Assembly (NCBI GenBank): GCA_027946365.1
Contig: JAPEUQ010000011.1
Coordinates: 434,001-498,000 of the forward strand
Source: Kalmusia sp. IMI 367209
Taxonomy: Eukaryota > Ascomycota > Dothideomycetes > Pleosporales > Didymosphaeriaceae
DNA length: 64,000 nt
Reading direction: 5' to 3'
Part shown: piece by piece, positions 1 to 10,823 of the stretch
Position numbering within the stretch: the first letter of the stretch is position 1
Layout: every line of letters begins with the position of its first letter
Program-made: the position numbers and the translations under genes
The notes under the pieces: model-generated
Seen by the model: the letters and a program-made list of their open reading frames with translations, nothing else
What the model was told of the DNA's origin: nothing
Databases searched by the model: none

Positions 1-476
1 GCGGCGAGATGACGCTCAACTCGCGCGGCTCGACGGAGACGCGGAATGCTCTGCCTACCACGGCACGTGCCTTGACCTCGATCTGGCGGCCTAGCTCCGA
101 TGTCAGCGGGAGCGGCGGATCCGGGTACGTCGCCTCGAGGAATTGGGCGATGTTGACTGAGTCCATGATGTACTTGTTGCTCGCAACATGGTGGATGGTG
201 GGAACCGTGTATCTGTGCTTAGCTCCCTCGTTCGGGACGACACCACTATTTCCGTGAGCAGGCGTAAACAGTAGAGCGTGGGGATCTACAAGGGGCGAAA
301 ACTTGCAGGTCTTTGAGTGTGGGCTCGATGTCAGGGAACTCGAGGAAAACAGTCTTGTACGCAAGCTGCTTGTAGTTGAGCATCAGGCGTATGCGCCACA
401 CGGCAGGCGAGAAGCAGATGCCTTGGTTGCAGGCCAAGTCGTACAAAACGATCTGATCTTGCGTCTCGGCGGCCAT
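1..476 (-). CDS. Glutathione S-transferase, 5' part (runs off the left edge)
   Basis: The encoded protein starts MAAETQDQIVLYDLACNQG and carries the thioredoxin-like N-terminal domain of fungal GSTs, which conjugate glutathione to electrophiles in the cytosol. Exon 1 is 307-476. Exon 2 (1-245 and beyond the window) resumes at GVVPNEGAKHRYTVPTIHHV and includes the glutathione-site region around IMDSVNIAQFLEATYPDPPL. Reading continuity across 246-306 requires a 61-nt GC-AG intron: the donor on the coding strand is GCAAGT, and the split codon CT+T gives Leu. No GT donor gives the right phase. The C-terminal helical domain lies outside the window, so the subclass cannot be fixed. The start is the only Met ahead of the domain. 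Confidence in the family is high and in the exact splice moderate. Confidence 0.85.
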
Positions 477-1078
477 ATTGGGCTTTTTTCTTAGAACTAT
501 TCTTTTTTCTGGGCGCCGATATAGGGCAAGAGCTGCTTTTTAAAATGCTTGATTTCTCTAAATGTAGTACCGGTAGTGCTTATTAGGGAAACACTTGCGA
601 GAGTACGCGCTAGGCAGCTACATCTTACCCTGAAGACACGTCGTTGTGCATTAGCGAGTTAGCCTCATTTATACCACCTACAAATGGTCGCGTCTAAACT
701 GGAATGGTACTTTGAGTTCGAATAGATTAATCATCTCTGCAATGATCAGAGCTTCTCACCGTTTAGACAAGCGGATTGCGCAACTGCGCAATGGATCTCT
801 TCCTTCTCATGGCAAGGGAACCCCTGCCGAGAAGGAGGGGGATGATAGCGGTCAACTAGGAGAAGTGACGAAAAGCAGATGTGGTCAATAAGGAGGAAGC
901 AAACTTTGCAATGATGTTCAGCCTTCTCCATCGTCATTTTCTTTTGGTGCAATACACTTTCATTCAGAACCTAAGTTCGTGTCTACATCAGGCATCAAAA
1001 TGTGAGGAAGATGGGAAGAGACAGAGGCACCGGGACAATCACTTCGACGGATTCTTCTCCACACTAATGTAGTCTGGT

Positions 1079-2476
1079 TCAGTGAGCAACCAAACTGTGC
1101 ATGGTCGCAAAAGTGAAGAGTAGTGGAGCCTTCGGCAGACACCGAGGCTGAAATTTGATTGATTTGGTGTTACGTCTAGTCGATTCTTCTACACTGTTGA
1201 TATACAAGCATAGCTTCTCCAGAAGGCCCATAGACCACCATCGTGCTCCCAACGCTTGCATCCATTCATACCATGCGTCTGGGATGGGCAGAGTTATTTC
1301 TACATACCCAGGTGCAAGCTAGGATCCACTGCCATGGTCAGCCCTGTACCTATATACTGGGTAGAGATTCCTGGACGTGTTGCCAACCCTAGAACGTTGA
1401 GGCGGGGCACCGTTTCGTCCGCACCGTATGCATAAGGTCCAGACGCCGAGGGCTGAATAGTCTGTGGCCGACTAGCCTGGGGCTCTTGTCCGGTGGCACG
1501 AACTGAGGGTCGTTAGCGTGAGGTGTGTTGGTGTTGATGGGTGACTTACCTGAAGACGACAGATGCTATCTGGCGTAGTGTTCCTGAAGGAACTATATAT
1601 ATAGAGATTTACGTATGACGTTGCGTGAGATCCAGTGGGATCATGGAGTCGAGCGGGGTGGTAGCTGCGGCTCGATACCTGCATAGGAGAACCACGACTT
1701 GATATCTCTACTGCAGTACACATAGCCGACGCGGATGGCATGGTATACGGGGGGATCAGGAGAGGAAGCCTTGTAGACTTAACTGTATACTGTGTGTGGA
1801 GAGGAGTTGGGAGAGGAGTCGTATGAGGCTTCCTGCTGGAGGACGAGAGAGTTGGGACAACCCAGCCGGCAGACGCTCAACCCTCATAGCACCCTATACT
1901 CGCTTTGACTGGCGATTGTTGAATCGTCAAAATCTGGCGAAGATGGATGCAGCCATTGGTCCACGCCCCGGAACATCCGAAGGCCAGGAGCAGATAGACG
2001 TCTCCAGGGGCAAGGAAGTATCGAATCCCATGCTAGCAGATGTACCCTACTCGAACATGGTACCCCAGGTACGGAGGCAAGGAAACACCGGATGCACCTC
2101 TTCAAGCAAGCAGAGCTTCACGTCATATCAGCTAAGGAGTTGACACTACTGAGGTAAGCTTACCGCGAAAAGCTACGCCCTTGCTCCTGCTAAGAGAAGA
2201 GAGGAACCATGACAGCATCCAGGAGACTCTTGACGACATCCCCGCCGCAGGGTGTTCAATCTCGACCGTGAAAATCGCTATGGGCACAAATCAGCCCCGT
2301 TCTGTGATCGCGTCGAGTGGTATACTGGGTGCAAGCTAGCGCCCGGATGAGCAGCTCCTGCTGACTCAACGCTGCGTACCCTGTCTCTAGAGCAAATGGT
2401 GTCATGGTATCAAGAGTTGAACAGACAAGATTGGAATAGGAAAGCTGATACCTCCTCACATTGCATCTTCATCGCT
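1079..2476 (-). CDS. Unresolved multi-exon locus of unknown function
   Basis: No single long frame exists, but several minus-strand stretches read like protein and meet at splice-like borders. One 47-nt intron (1503-1549) is convincing, with a GTAAGT donor, a CTAAC branch site and a CAG acceptor. It joins a short exon ending CATCTGTCGTCTTCAG to an exon that reads through QTIQPSASGPYAYGADE. Upstream of it a frame reads SYHPARLHDPTGSHATSY, and downstream another reads IPDAWYEWMQALGARWW then GLLEKLCLYINSVEEST. Near 1.9-2.4 kb, frames containing MGFDTSLPLETSICSWP and SVESAGAAHPGASLHPVY are also open. Other junctions would need gaps of only 18-32 nt, too short for normal introns, so the gene may be decayed or the model wrong. 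I do not recognise the family. The outer limits are approximate. Confidence 0.35.
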
Positions 2477-4780
2477 TAGGTATGTCAAGGAAGAGATAGA
2501 GAAGGGAGGAAGTATGGCGAGGAACACAATGAGGCATGGAAAAGAAGAGATGCGATGAGCGAGAAGCTAATACAACGATACAAATGTAATGGGGGAAATT
2601 GAGGTAAGAATGCGATATTCAAAATCAAGAAAACCCGGTGAAAGGATTCGTGAAGAGAAGATACAGTAGATAGGAGGACAACACAAAGTTAAAAAGAGGC
2701 AACAAATGTAGTAGAAGAAAAGGAATGAGAAAGGAAAGTGCTAACGTACCGATCACCTAGTGGACTCCTCTGCCAGTCCAGGTGGCGTACTCTCGGCGGA
2801 TTGCAGCGATTGCATGGGACGATGCTTATATATATATATATACATACAAAAGGGAACTCCAGGAAATCGAAGACATTGTCGTACCGCACTTCTCATAGGA
2901 AGTAGGCATACGATTAGCCAACGGTGACGACAAGTCGGGCCGCTGCCGAACCAAGCGGCAGACGGAAACCCATCCTGTGGAGACTGACGATGTGAAGGAG
3001 ATGGGCTTGGTTGCTGGTTTATATATTGGAGGGGGAGGATATATTGGGAAGGCGGTGCAAATCCGAGGCAGAGGCTGCTATGTCGACCCGAGCCAGAACA
3101 AATCGACTATGTGGAGTTGGATGACACGTTGCTGTCATAACTTTCGCTGTCGAAGTGCTGTCAAACTTGTGATATGGAAGTGCTACTAACGAGCATGCAA
3201 CCAACCAACCAATCAAGAAGGGATACTATGTGCACTAATAAGGAGAGCGTGATGTGTAGTTCTTGATTTAGTAGGCTGACGGGAAGAAACTGACGGAAGG
3301 CGGGCTAGCGGAGAAGTACCCGCACGAGTACGGTAGCTTGCGTACATATAGCAAACAACGGCCCGCAACCGAGCAGACGGCGATACGGACACAATAGGAG
3401 GGGCGCACTGACGGGAGGGCGGGAATCGAGAGAGTGATCGAGATCAATTGATTGTGGTTCGAAGTACTATTTGGTGCGGGTGCCCAATTCAAGAAGGTGA
3501 GGCGGTTACATTGGAATACTGCGGACTGTTTGCTGAACTTGGGCTGTCCATGCCCAGGAACAAAAACATGTTCTCACCGTAGGAGCGCGAAGTTACGAAG
3601 CTTGCTCTCGAATGCAGTGCCATACGCAAGCTGTGAAGGTTACCCATGAGGCGATGGTACCGCTGCTGTGTTATGCCACCTTCCGCAGAGAGAGAAGAAG
3701 GTTGACGTTCGGGAAGTGTGGATACACGCAATGCAGGTAGGCAGCTGAAACACAAGATGTGCTCAGTCAGGTTGACAGCACGCAGATTACGGGACTGCGT
3801 CACGCCGTGTAATCGAAACCAGCACGGCGGTTATCCCCATGATTTCAGCTCAGGACTCTCGCGCCTACAGCACAGCTCTGTCCAACGCCAGCTCTTTGAC
3901 AGATTGTGTTCAAGTCAGAGAGAAGTGTTTTGGCGAGGGTGGATCGGTCTTGCAACGACGACGCGGGAGGTGGTCCAAATCGGGATTCCCCACACTGCGC
4001 TCCGCACCGCCGCGATTCAGAACGCCCAAGTTTATTTCCTCCGGGTGTCTGGTCACACCCGTGCGAGCTCAGCTGAAGACGCAACCTGTTTCACGTAGCG
4101 CATGCAGACTCGTTGCACGGCCAACTCGCAGCAAGGCAAACGGCAGGACGCGATAAGACGTTGGGCCAGGTGGAGCGCGGTCTGGACCCCGGACCCCTTT
4201 TGGCGGTGAGATCTGGAAGCGCGCCCCTGGTTTGAGGGCGCTAGGTTGCTCCCGCTGATGTCACTGCGCGGCTTGTTATGCTTGAAACCTGACTGGCCGC
4301 CCTTGGCGCGTACATTGTTTCGTGAGCCAAGCGCACAAGCAACGGCAAGGTGTGCGAAGCCTGCGCCGTTGCTCAGCGCGTCGACGTCCGGTGGGGTCAG
4401 CGCAGACGGTGAATTGACGTGCAACGACACTGTTCCCATGCGAGCACCGTGAATAGGATGCGGAGAATTAGCGGACTTGTAAACAGCAAAGGGCAATCGC
4501 GACTGTGATGCCCGATCGTCGCAGGGGGCGTGGCCGTCCAGTGAGCGAGTCCCACGCTGCACGTCCCGCCTCTCCTGTAATAAACTTGGAAGATGGCCAG
4601 CTCCCCAGATGACGCCCACACCGAGAAACGACGCCGAACGGCGACTATCTCGCCTGTCTCCTTCACCTAGACTTTCATACCCTTTCCCTCCACCATCTAC
4701 AACCCTCCAGCAGCCGCGGTGCTGACGTGCTCACGACGCGCTCCCTGAAACACGGTCCCCGTCTGCTGCGCTGAGCGTCC
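2477..4780. other. Long non-coding or unassigned stretch
   Basis: No recognisable gene. On the minus strand, 2480-2760 is strongly pyrimidine-rich, as in a fungal 5' leader or a long intron, and may be the leader of the unresolved locus to its left. A short (TA)n microsatellite lies at about 2827-2842. The frames at 3.5-4.7 kb have arginine/serine-rich compositions without domain character. The last kilobase before 4781 is the likely promoter of the Ca2+/H+ exchanger gene. Confidence 0.5.
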
Positions 4781-4816
4781 ATGCAAGATTGTCCGCGGCT
4801 GAAGACACTTCTCTGA
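4781..4816 (+). promoter_or_regulatory. Possible 11-codon uORF ahead of the exchanger gene
   Basis: An ATG at 4781 opens a frame reading MQDCPRLKTLL and stops with TGA at 4816, seven bases before the ATG of the exchanger. If the transcript starts upstream of 4781, this short frame would be met first by scanning ribosomes and could lower or condition translation. The transcript start is unknown, so its presence in the mRNA is an inference. Confidence 0.35.
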
Positions 4817-4823
4817 GAACCTC

Positions 4824-6489
4824 ATGCCTAGCTCCTACCCTCCACACCACCACCGCCGGTCGCGATCTTCACGGGAGTACCCGCAAGAGCCCGCCATGTC
4901 TCGCCGCTCACGATCTTCACGCGAGTACACGCAGGAGCCCAAGTCTGAGGTCCCCCACGGCAATGGCAACAACAACAACAACCACCGTCTGCATCTGCCA
5001 CGCTTCAATCACAATGGCCACGAAATCACGCCAGGCATTGAGCCCGAGGGCGAGAGCGGCAGGAAGGGCATCCACCCGTTCAAGTTCATGAAGATCACCT
5101 TCAAGAGCAATAGTATGATCTCCAGCTGGGTAAACATCCTGTGGCCCATGGTGCCAGTCGCGATTGCTTTGGTATGTTCATGAGATGAAATGGTCACGGC
5201 CATGGCTCCTACTAATACACGCCCTGTAGCACTTTGCTCGCCCAGAATGGCACCTTGCCATCTTCGTAACGAACTTCATCGCCATGATCCCTGCCGCCAA
5301 CACCGTGGGCTTCTGCGGTTCGGAACTCGCCCGCAAACTTCCCAAAGTGCTCGGTGTCATCACCGAGACCACGCTTGGATCCGTCGTCGAAATCGTCCTG
5401 TTCATGGTGCTCCTCAAGACCAGCAATGGCGACGAGAACGTGCCGGTTATTCGAGCTGCTATCCTGGGTTCGATTCTCGCCAACATGTTGCTGTGCTTGG
5501 GCTTCTGCTTTGTAGCCGGAGGACTCAAGGGCGGGGAGCAGTCGTTCCACGAGGCCATCTCCGAGGCTGGTAGTGGATTGATGCTGGTCGCCGCAAGTAC
5601 GTTCTCCCCTTTACCATGGCACGAGCATGGTTGCTGACTATTGTAGTGGGTTTGATCCTCCCGACCGTGTACTACAATGCCTTGTCTGGCCGGACGGACC
5701 TCGAGCTTGCTGCCGGTGAGATTGGCACGGAGATGCTAAAGATCTCCCGAGCCACCGCCATTATTCTCTTGATCGCCTATCTCGTCTATCTGTTCTTCCA
5801 AACCAAGTCTCACGACAACCTGTTCCACGAGATCTTCGAGCAGGATGAGCTCGTGGACAAGGACCGCCACAAGGAGCTAGCCAAGCCTAAACTCACCTTG
5901 ACGGAGTGCGTCATCGGCCTGTTGATTGCGCTGGCTTGCGTCTCCTTGATCGCTGTCTTCCTAGTTATAGAAATCCCCTACATGGTTGAAGAGCGACACA
6001 TCAGTGATGCTTTCATGGGCCTGATCCTTGTTCCTGTAGTAGAAAAGGCGGCTGGTATGTGTACCTTCCACGCTACAAAGTCAAACATGCTAACCTTCCA
6101 CAGAACATCTCCTCGCCATCGACGAAGCCTGGGATGGCCAGATGAACCTGGCCCTTGCCCACGTTCTCGGCGCCTCGATCCAAACCGCGCTCCTCAACAC
6201 TCCGCTGGTCGTCATCGTCGGCTGGTGCATCAACGTCAACATGGACATGAAGTTCGAAGTCTTCGACTCCGTCTCGCTCGTCCTCGCTGTCCTCGTCGTT
6301 GGCTCCTTCCTCCGCGATAGGAAGTCCAACTACCTCGAGGGCAGTCTCCTCATCTTCATCTATGTCATCATCGCCGTCGCTGCCTTTTACTACCCCGATC
6401 CTCCTCACCACGCCGGTGCAGCAACCGAGGGCGAAACTGCGAGCCCTTCGACTCAGGAGACTACGACTCACGAGAGACTTAGGTTTTAG
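4824..6489 (+). CDS. CAX-type vacuolar Ca2+/H+ exchanger, divergent subgroup
   Basis: Four exons (4824-5171, 5230-5596, 5647-6054, 6104-6489) encode 502 aa. Introns 5172-5229, 5597-5646 and 6055-6103 all have GTATGT or GTACGT donors. A basic N-terminal tail (SRRSRSSREY repeats, a poly-Asn run) precedes about eleven hydrophobic segments in two halves, as in CaCA-family exchangers that load Ca2+ into the vacuole in return for protons. The two alpha-repeat motifs are recognisable but altered. The first reads ETTLGSVVEIVLFMVLL where typical CAX proteins have GNATE. The second reads VEKAAEHLLAIDEAWDG where VCX1/CAX proteins have GNAAEH. The catalytic Glu of each repeat (VVE, AAE) is kept. An acidic stretch (EIFEQDELVDKDRHKE) links the halves, as in other CAX proteins. 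Family certain; ion specificity uncertain because of the motif changes. Confidence 0.88.
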
Positions 6490-6888
6490 GGCATTCATCA
6501 GGAGGGAAAGAGCAGGCTCTTGGACTAGACTGGGAGTCGGATTCGTTTGGAGGTAGAGAAAGAAGAGGAGATTGCCCTCCTGCAAATTTGCATGTTGTGA
6601 TTTGTTTATTTTAGCGTGCACACAGGCGTCGGCGAAACGCCAGAGTTGGTTTTACATTCTGTCTGTACTTTGAGCGAGTTAGAGATACCTATTAATGACC
6701 ACAATGGAGTGTTTTAAAAGTGTTTCCCCTTTGATGAGGTGACTTCGCCGTTTCGCACGCGTTCTAATGTTCATACTCACCACTGGGCAGGCCCTTTCTA
6801 TCAATCGTTGTTGAGGTCTATCCAGAGTCTATCGATCGATCGGCTGCAGCATTACCCGTACCTTGCCGGCTCTCTATGAAAAGCACCA

Positions 6889-7522
6889 TCATCTTTCCTT
6901 CTCCGCATCCTTTGCTATCTCCTCGGCCAGCCACTCGGCCTCTTTGTCCATCTCCTCGACGCTTCTGGGCTTGCGATGCTCGTCCGCATCCACGGCAGGA
7001 AACCTCCCCCGCTTCGCCTCGCCTTCATCGCGCTGCTTCAGCTGGCGCGCCAGGTCGCCGTCCTCGCTCTCCATCATCTGATATACGGCATCGGGCTCGG
7101 ACAGGTCGTGCCGCTTCCGCGGGATGATGTGAGCGTGGACGTGGGGCACGCTCTGGCCGGCATCCTGGCCGTCCTGGATGGCAATGTTCAGCGCCGAGGC
7201 ATCGAAGACGCGTTCAATGGTGCGCGACACGCGCTGCACCGTCAGGAACAGGTCCTGGACCTCGGCGGCCGTCAGGTCATTGAAGCGAGGGACAATGCGG
7301 CGGGGCGAGACGAGGACGTGGCCGGGCAGCAGCGGCTTGAGGTTGACGAGAGCGTACGACAGCGGCGTGAGGTGGAAGACCTGAGCTTGCTCATCAGCCT
7401 CGTAGGAGGACGACGCGGGGCAAACGTCATGCTGCGCGGCGGCAGGCGTGGGCGTGAGAGCGCACCTGGTTGGTTACCGCGAAGGCGCCGAACTTGATTA
7501 CATCCTTTGTTAGCGGCGGCAT
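6889..7522 (-). CDS. FHIT-type HIT hydrolase (Ap3A/Ap4A hydrolase)
   Basis: Two exons (7466-7522 and 6889-7380) joined across an 85-nt intron (7381-7465) encode 182 aa, the usual size of fungal Aph1/Hnt2 proteins. The start MPPLTKDVIKFGAFAVTNQ is followed by LSYALVNLKPLLPGHVLVSP, the conserved strand-and-turn region of the FHIT branch. The histidine triad reads HVHAHIIPRK at about residues 99-108, with the middle His as the nucleophile in known family members. These enzymes split diadenosine polyphosphates. The C-terminus is rich in charged residues (EEMDKEAEWLAEEIAKDAEK). The gene is divergent from the STEEP1-like gene across 1.2 kb. Confidence is high from the triad and the length. Confidence 0.92.
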
Positions 7523-8749
7523 GCCCAACGGTGGATGGAATGCGCAGCCTGCGGTGGGATGCGATGACTTGGGTAAGTGTTGTCTGCGCTCGTGGGCGGC
7601 TGGAGATATCGGGCCTGCGGTCGACTGGTCCGCCGTCGGTTCCCGGTGCGAGTAGACCAGATGCGGGCAGAGAGAGTCGGCGGCAGGTCGAAGCGAGGTC
7701 ACTCCCGCGGGGCCCAGAAGCGGCGCTGCGACGTCAGCTGGACAGCAGGCCATGGACAAGCCCCCTCCAAGCGACAACAACGCGTGCGCGAGGCCTGCGA
7801 AGCTATTCGTGGCATTCCGCTGAGAATCGCAAACGTCACTTATGCATTGGGCAGGGCACGCCTGTTGTCTTGCCCCAATGTGACCGACTCTGCTCGCCGC
7901 CGGACGAAGACACCGCGCCGTATAAATCGATGCGTCTTTCACGCGGATAGGCCGCCCTGGGTCCATTCACCGACCAAACTAAACGCAGCCGCCTATCGGA
8001 TCCAAAGGCCCTTGTTTGCCTGGTGGATAGTGGACCCTAGGGGGAGAGCTAAAGGGCCCATTATTTTCGCAATTTGGACCCTTTCCTCCACAGGATTCAC
8101 ACAAGCACGCCGAGCGCGACTCATACAAGACAGAAACGAGCTTGGCTGTCCCGTTTCGCCGCAGCCCAGAGCCTCAGACAGCCCTCCCACGCTCTCCACC
8201 ACTCTGCGACTCCTCACTCCAGTCACAGACCTCACTGCGCGACGGCGCCCGCGATCGCCGCGGACTTGGCTGTTGCTGCAGGCCACTATCCTCCGACGCC
8301 AGACTCCACCACCCCACGTCCGCCCTCCGCCTCAGCAACTCGCTGTGACTTCTGACCGTCTGTCTGAAGGACCGTTTCAGGGCACACCCGCCTGGGCAGT
8401 CGATTTATAAGGAATTCGCCGAAGCTTCGATTCCGCAGGATTCCTAGATAACAAACATTTCTTCGCCGCCTGCCTCTTGCCGCCGATATTTCACCGGCCC
8501 AAGACACCAAGACACCACGCATTGAATAAGACCTTCTTTCCTCCACGGACTTCAATTCTAATCACAAATCGATTTACGGACACACCAAGACTGACGACGC
8601 TCCTGTCGGACTTCCGCATCCACGCTCGATATACCCCGCGGTTGCTCTCCACAAATAATAAATCCCCCGCAAGGCCAAACAAACCACACAACCCAAACGC
8701 AACACTTTCAACACTCGGGGCCCTACTCTTCAACAAGAAAAACCACACA
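7523..8749. other. Divergent intergenic region between HIT hydrolase and STEEP1-like genes
   Basis: This 1.2-kb stretch contains open frames on both strands but none with domain character. They are rich in Arg, Ser and Pro, as expected from GC-rich promoter DNA. Close to 8750 the plus strand becomes rich in C and A (CAACACTTTCAACACT, then AAAAACCACACAATGG), typical of a fungal 5' leader. It presumably carries the promoters of both neighbours. Confidence 0.5.
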
Positions 8750-9290
8750 ATGGACATCACCCGTTCCTCCCGCGATTACTTCGCCATGCCCTCGCCCTCT
8801 CCCGCAGAGAAACTCAGTCTCGCCGCCTCCTCCACCGTCTACACCTACCACTGTCTCTGCACGCACCTCCTTCTCGCCACCTCGACCCCCCTCCATGCGC
8901 TTCCCACGCGTAAACACAGCCTCGACCAGGCCCACATCATGCCCCTCCTCCACCACCCCAGGCACCGACCAAGGGCCGCCAGCCCCCGCCCAGCTCCCGC
9001 CCACCGACCACTACGGCCTTCTGCTGAGCACCCGGCTCGAGAACAAGCCCGAGGTGGTGACGAGCGACGACGGCTTCGAGAAGCGCTACCTGCAGCGCTG
9101 CGGCCGCTGCAACCTCGCCGTCGGCTACCAGCTCGACTGGCAGCAGTTCGCCGGCGACCGGGCCGGCAGGAAGGAGGACGTCGTCTATCTCCTGCCCGGC
9201 GGCTTCGTCACCACGAGCGAGATGATCATGGGCAAGACGCCGCCCAAGGGCGGCATCGGCATGGTCACCGTGGCTGAGATCAAGACATGA
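8750..9290 (+). CDS. STEEP1 (CXorf56)-like conserved protein, frame interrupted
   Basis: The frame from ATG 8750 reads VYTYHCLCTHLLLAT, the Cys-bearing N-terminal signature of the STEEP1/CXorf56 family. It continues through the expected SLDQAHIMPLL segment. The rest of the family core (DGFEKRYLQRCGRCNLAVGY, then VVYLLPGGFVTT) lies one frame later, to the stop at 9290. Two explanations fit. One is a 52-nt intron 8910-8961 (GTAAAC...CCAG), which restores phase but removes the conserved SLDQAHIMPLL stretch. The other is a single extra base between about 8940 and 9010. The two Cys pairs (CLC and CGRC) suggest a metal site. Animal STEEP helps STING leave the ER; the fungal role is not known. The family is confident, the gene model is not. 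Confidence 0.75.
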
Positions 9291-9903
9291 GTCCGACGTT
9301 GTAACGGCCGCACTGCCACGACTGCGGACTTGGTCTCTCTTTCTTATAACGAATTTCTTTTTCCTTCTTCATGTATTACTCACGGCAGATGGGGTTAGGC
9401 GCAATAACGGTTCAACAGTCACGGCTTGGGCATCAGCTGGACGATAAAGGGAACTAGGGGACACGATCATGATTGACTTTTTATGTATCAACTGCTTTCC
9501 ATTGGCATGCTACTTGCATTACAGATACCCATTGAGCGAACGCGCAAGGCTTCTCATGCTACACGAGAGCGCCTAAGATAGACTGCGTTTGCAAATGGAC
9601 CCAAAAACAGAGTTCATTTTGTTTTCTCCCTCTCTCTCTCTCGTCTGCATCTAAATGTGCAAATTCCGTTTCTCATGCCCGTGACTTTCGCTCGCTACTC
9701 CACCCGATCAAACCAGTGATGATGCGTCCGTCCTGCCTGAACTAACTGACCGAAACCCAATGTAACATCCAACGCCTGTATCGCATGCTGTCAAGACCTT
9801 TCGTTTCGTTACAAATCGTGGAAAGGCCGCAAGGGGTGAATAATAAAAAGAGAATCGAAAACCAAAAGAAAACGGGCGCAAAGAAACCCCAACAATTTCC
9901 TGC
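9291..9903. other. Convergent 3' region
   Basis: Lies between the 3' ends of the STEEP1-like gene and the myosin light chain gene. It contains AT-rich 3'-UTR-like sequence and a short (CT)n tract at about 9626-9642. No gene seen. Confidence 0.6.
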
Positions 9904-10823
9904 CTAGTTCTCTGCAATCGTCTTGACGAATTCTGCATATCTCGTTAGCCTTTTTCCTAGCCCAACATACACAAACACTTTTTTCTTTGCGATAAAAACA
10001 CGGGGGGAAGGGGGCTAGGTGCTTACCCCTGTAGTCGACCTCGTTGTTCCCCGTGTCGATGGTGCTCTTGAACAGCTCCTCGACCTCCTCCTCGCTCATC
10101 TTCTCGCCCAGATTGGTCAGGATGTACTTGATCTGGCCCTTGCCGACGAAGCCCGAGCGGTCCTTGTCGAACACCTGGAAGCCGCGTATGTACTCCTCGA
10201 TGTCGAAGGGCTCGCGGAAGCCGCCGGGCCGGTTGAGGATCTTGCTGAAGGTTTCGAAGTCGACTGCGCGAAACACCCGCATTAGCAAATGCGATCGTAG
10301 TTGCGGATTATATGTGTGGAAATGTGGGTGGGGAATGGGGGATCCAAGGGTAACGTACAGTCTGCTCCTACGCCGCGCTCGAGATCCGCAATCTCAGCGA
10401 GCGTCGGGTTCTGCCCGCAGGCGCGCAGCAGGTCGCCCAGGGCGGCGCGGTCGACGCGCCCGTTGCCGCGCTTGTCGAAGAGCTGGAAAGCTTCGCGGTA
10501 GTTGGTCGAGGCCTGTTGCGAGTGAGCATGCGAGTTGTCCATGGCGTGTCCCTTTTCTCGTTGCTGTCCCGCGTTGTGATGATGGAAAGCGCGCGTGTGT
10601 ATGTGTAGAGCGACGAAGCAGGTTGCGCAGATGGTCAGGCTTCTATGCGAGCGGAGATGCCGCTGGTGACACAGGCGGTCGTGTCGCCTCTCGTTGCCGC
10701 GGGCAGCTACACGCTGGGTCGTTGTTGCTGTTTTTCCAGCGCTGCGGCCCGGACGAGGCATGCGCCCCGCTCGCCCTGTGATTGGGGAAGGAAGGAGCGA
10801 AGGGTCTGCTTGTTACTCACCAT
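9904..10823 (-). CDS. Cdc4/Mlc1-type myosin II essential light chain
   Basis: The spliced product is 140 aa, close to the 141 aa of fission yeast Cdc4, a light chain of the cytokinetic myosin that binds IQ motifs at the contractile ring. Exons are 10821-10823 (only the ATG), 10359-10512, 10027-10263 and 9904-9932. Introns are 10513-10820 (308 nt, GTGAGT donor, GCTCAC branch site), 10264-10358 and 9933-10026. The protein reads MASTNYREAFQLFDKRGNG, then LGDLLRACGQNPTLAEI, KILNRPGGFREPFDIEEYI, GFQVFDKDRSGFVG and EFVKTIAEN at the end. The EF-hands are degenerate (the central loop DKDRSGFVGKGQ lacks the final Glu), as usual for light chains. An alternative start in the first intron at 10542 (MDNSHAHSQQ) would need no splice there but lacks family support. 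Identity is confident. Confidence 0.9.

Noticed and set aside
1884..2105. 73-codon minus-strand frame as a separate small gene
   Set aside because: It has no ATG start and overlaps alternative frames that fit the unresolved multi-exon locus at least as well.
4053..4619. 188-codon minus-strand frame upstream of the exchanger
   Set aside because: Composition is Arg/Ser/His-rich with no domain pattern, and it lies in GC-rich DNA opposite a likely promoter; no splice or family support.
6073..6621. 182-codon minus-strand frame rich in Asp/Glu
   Set aside because: It is the antisense shadow of the last exchanger exon, where repeated Ser/Val codons read as acidic residues on the other strand.
7577..8410. 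277-codon plus-strand frame
   Set aside because: Long only because the DNA is GC-rich; Arg/Pro/Thr-rich, no conserved motif, and starts opposite the first exon of the HIT gene.
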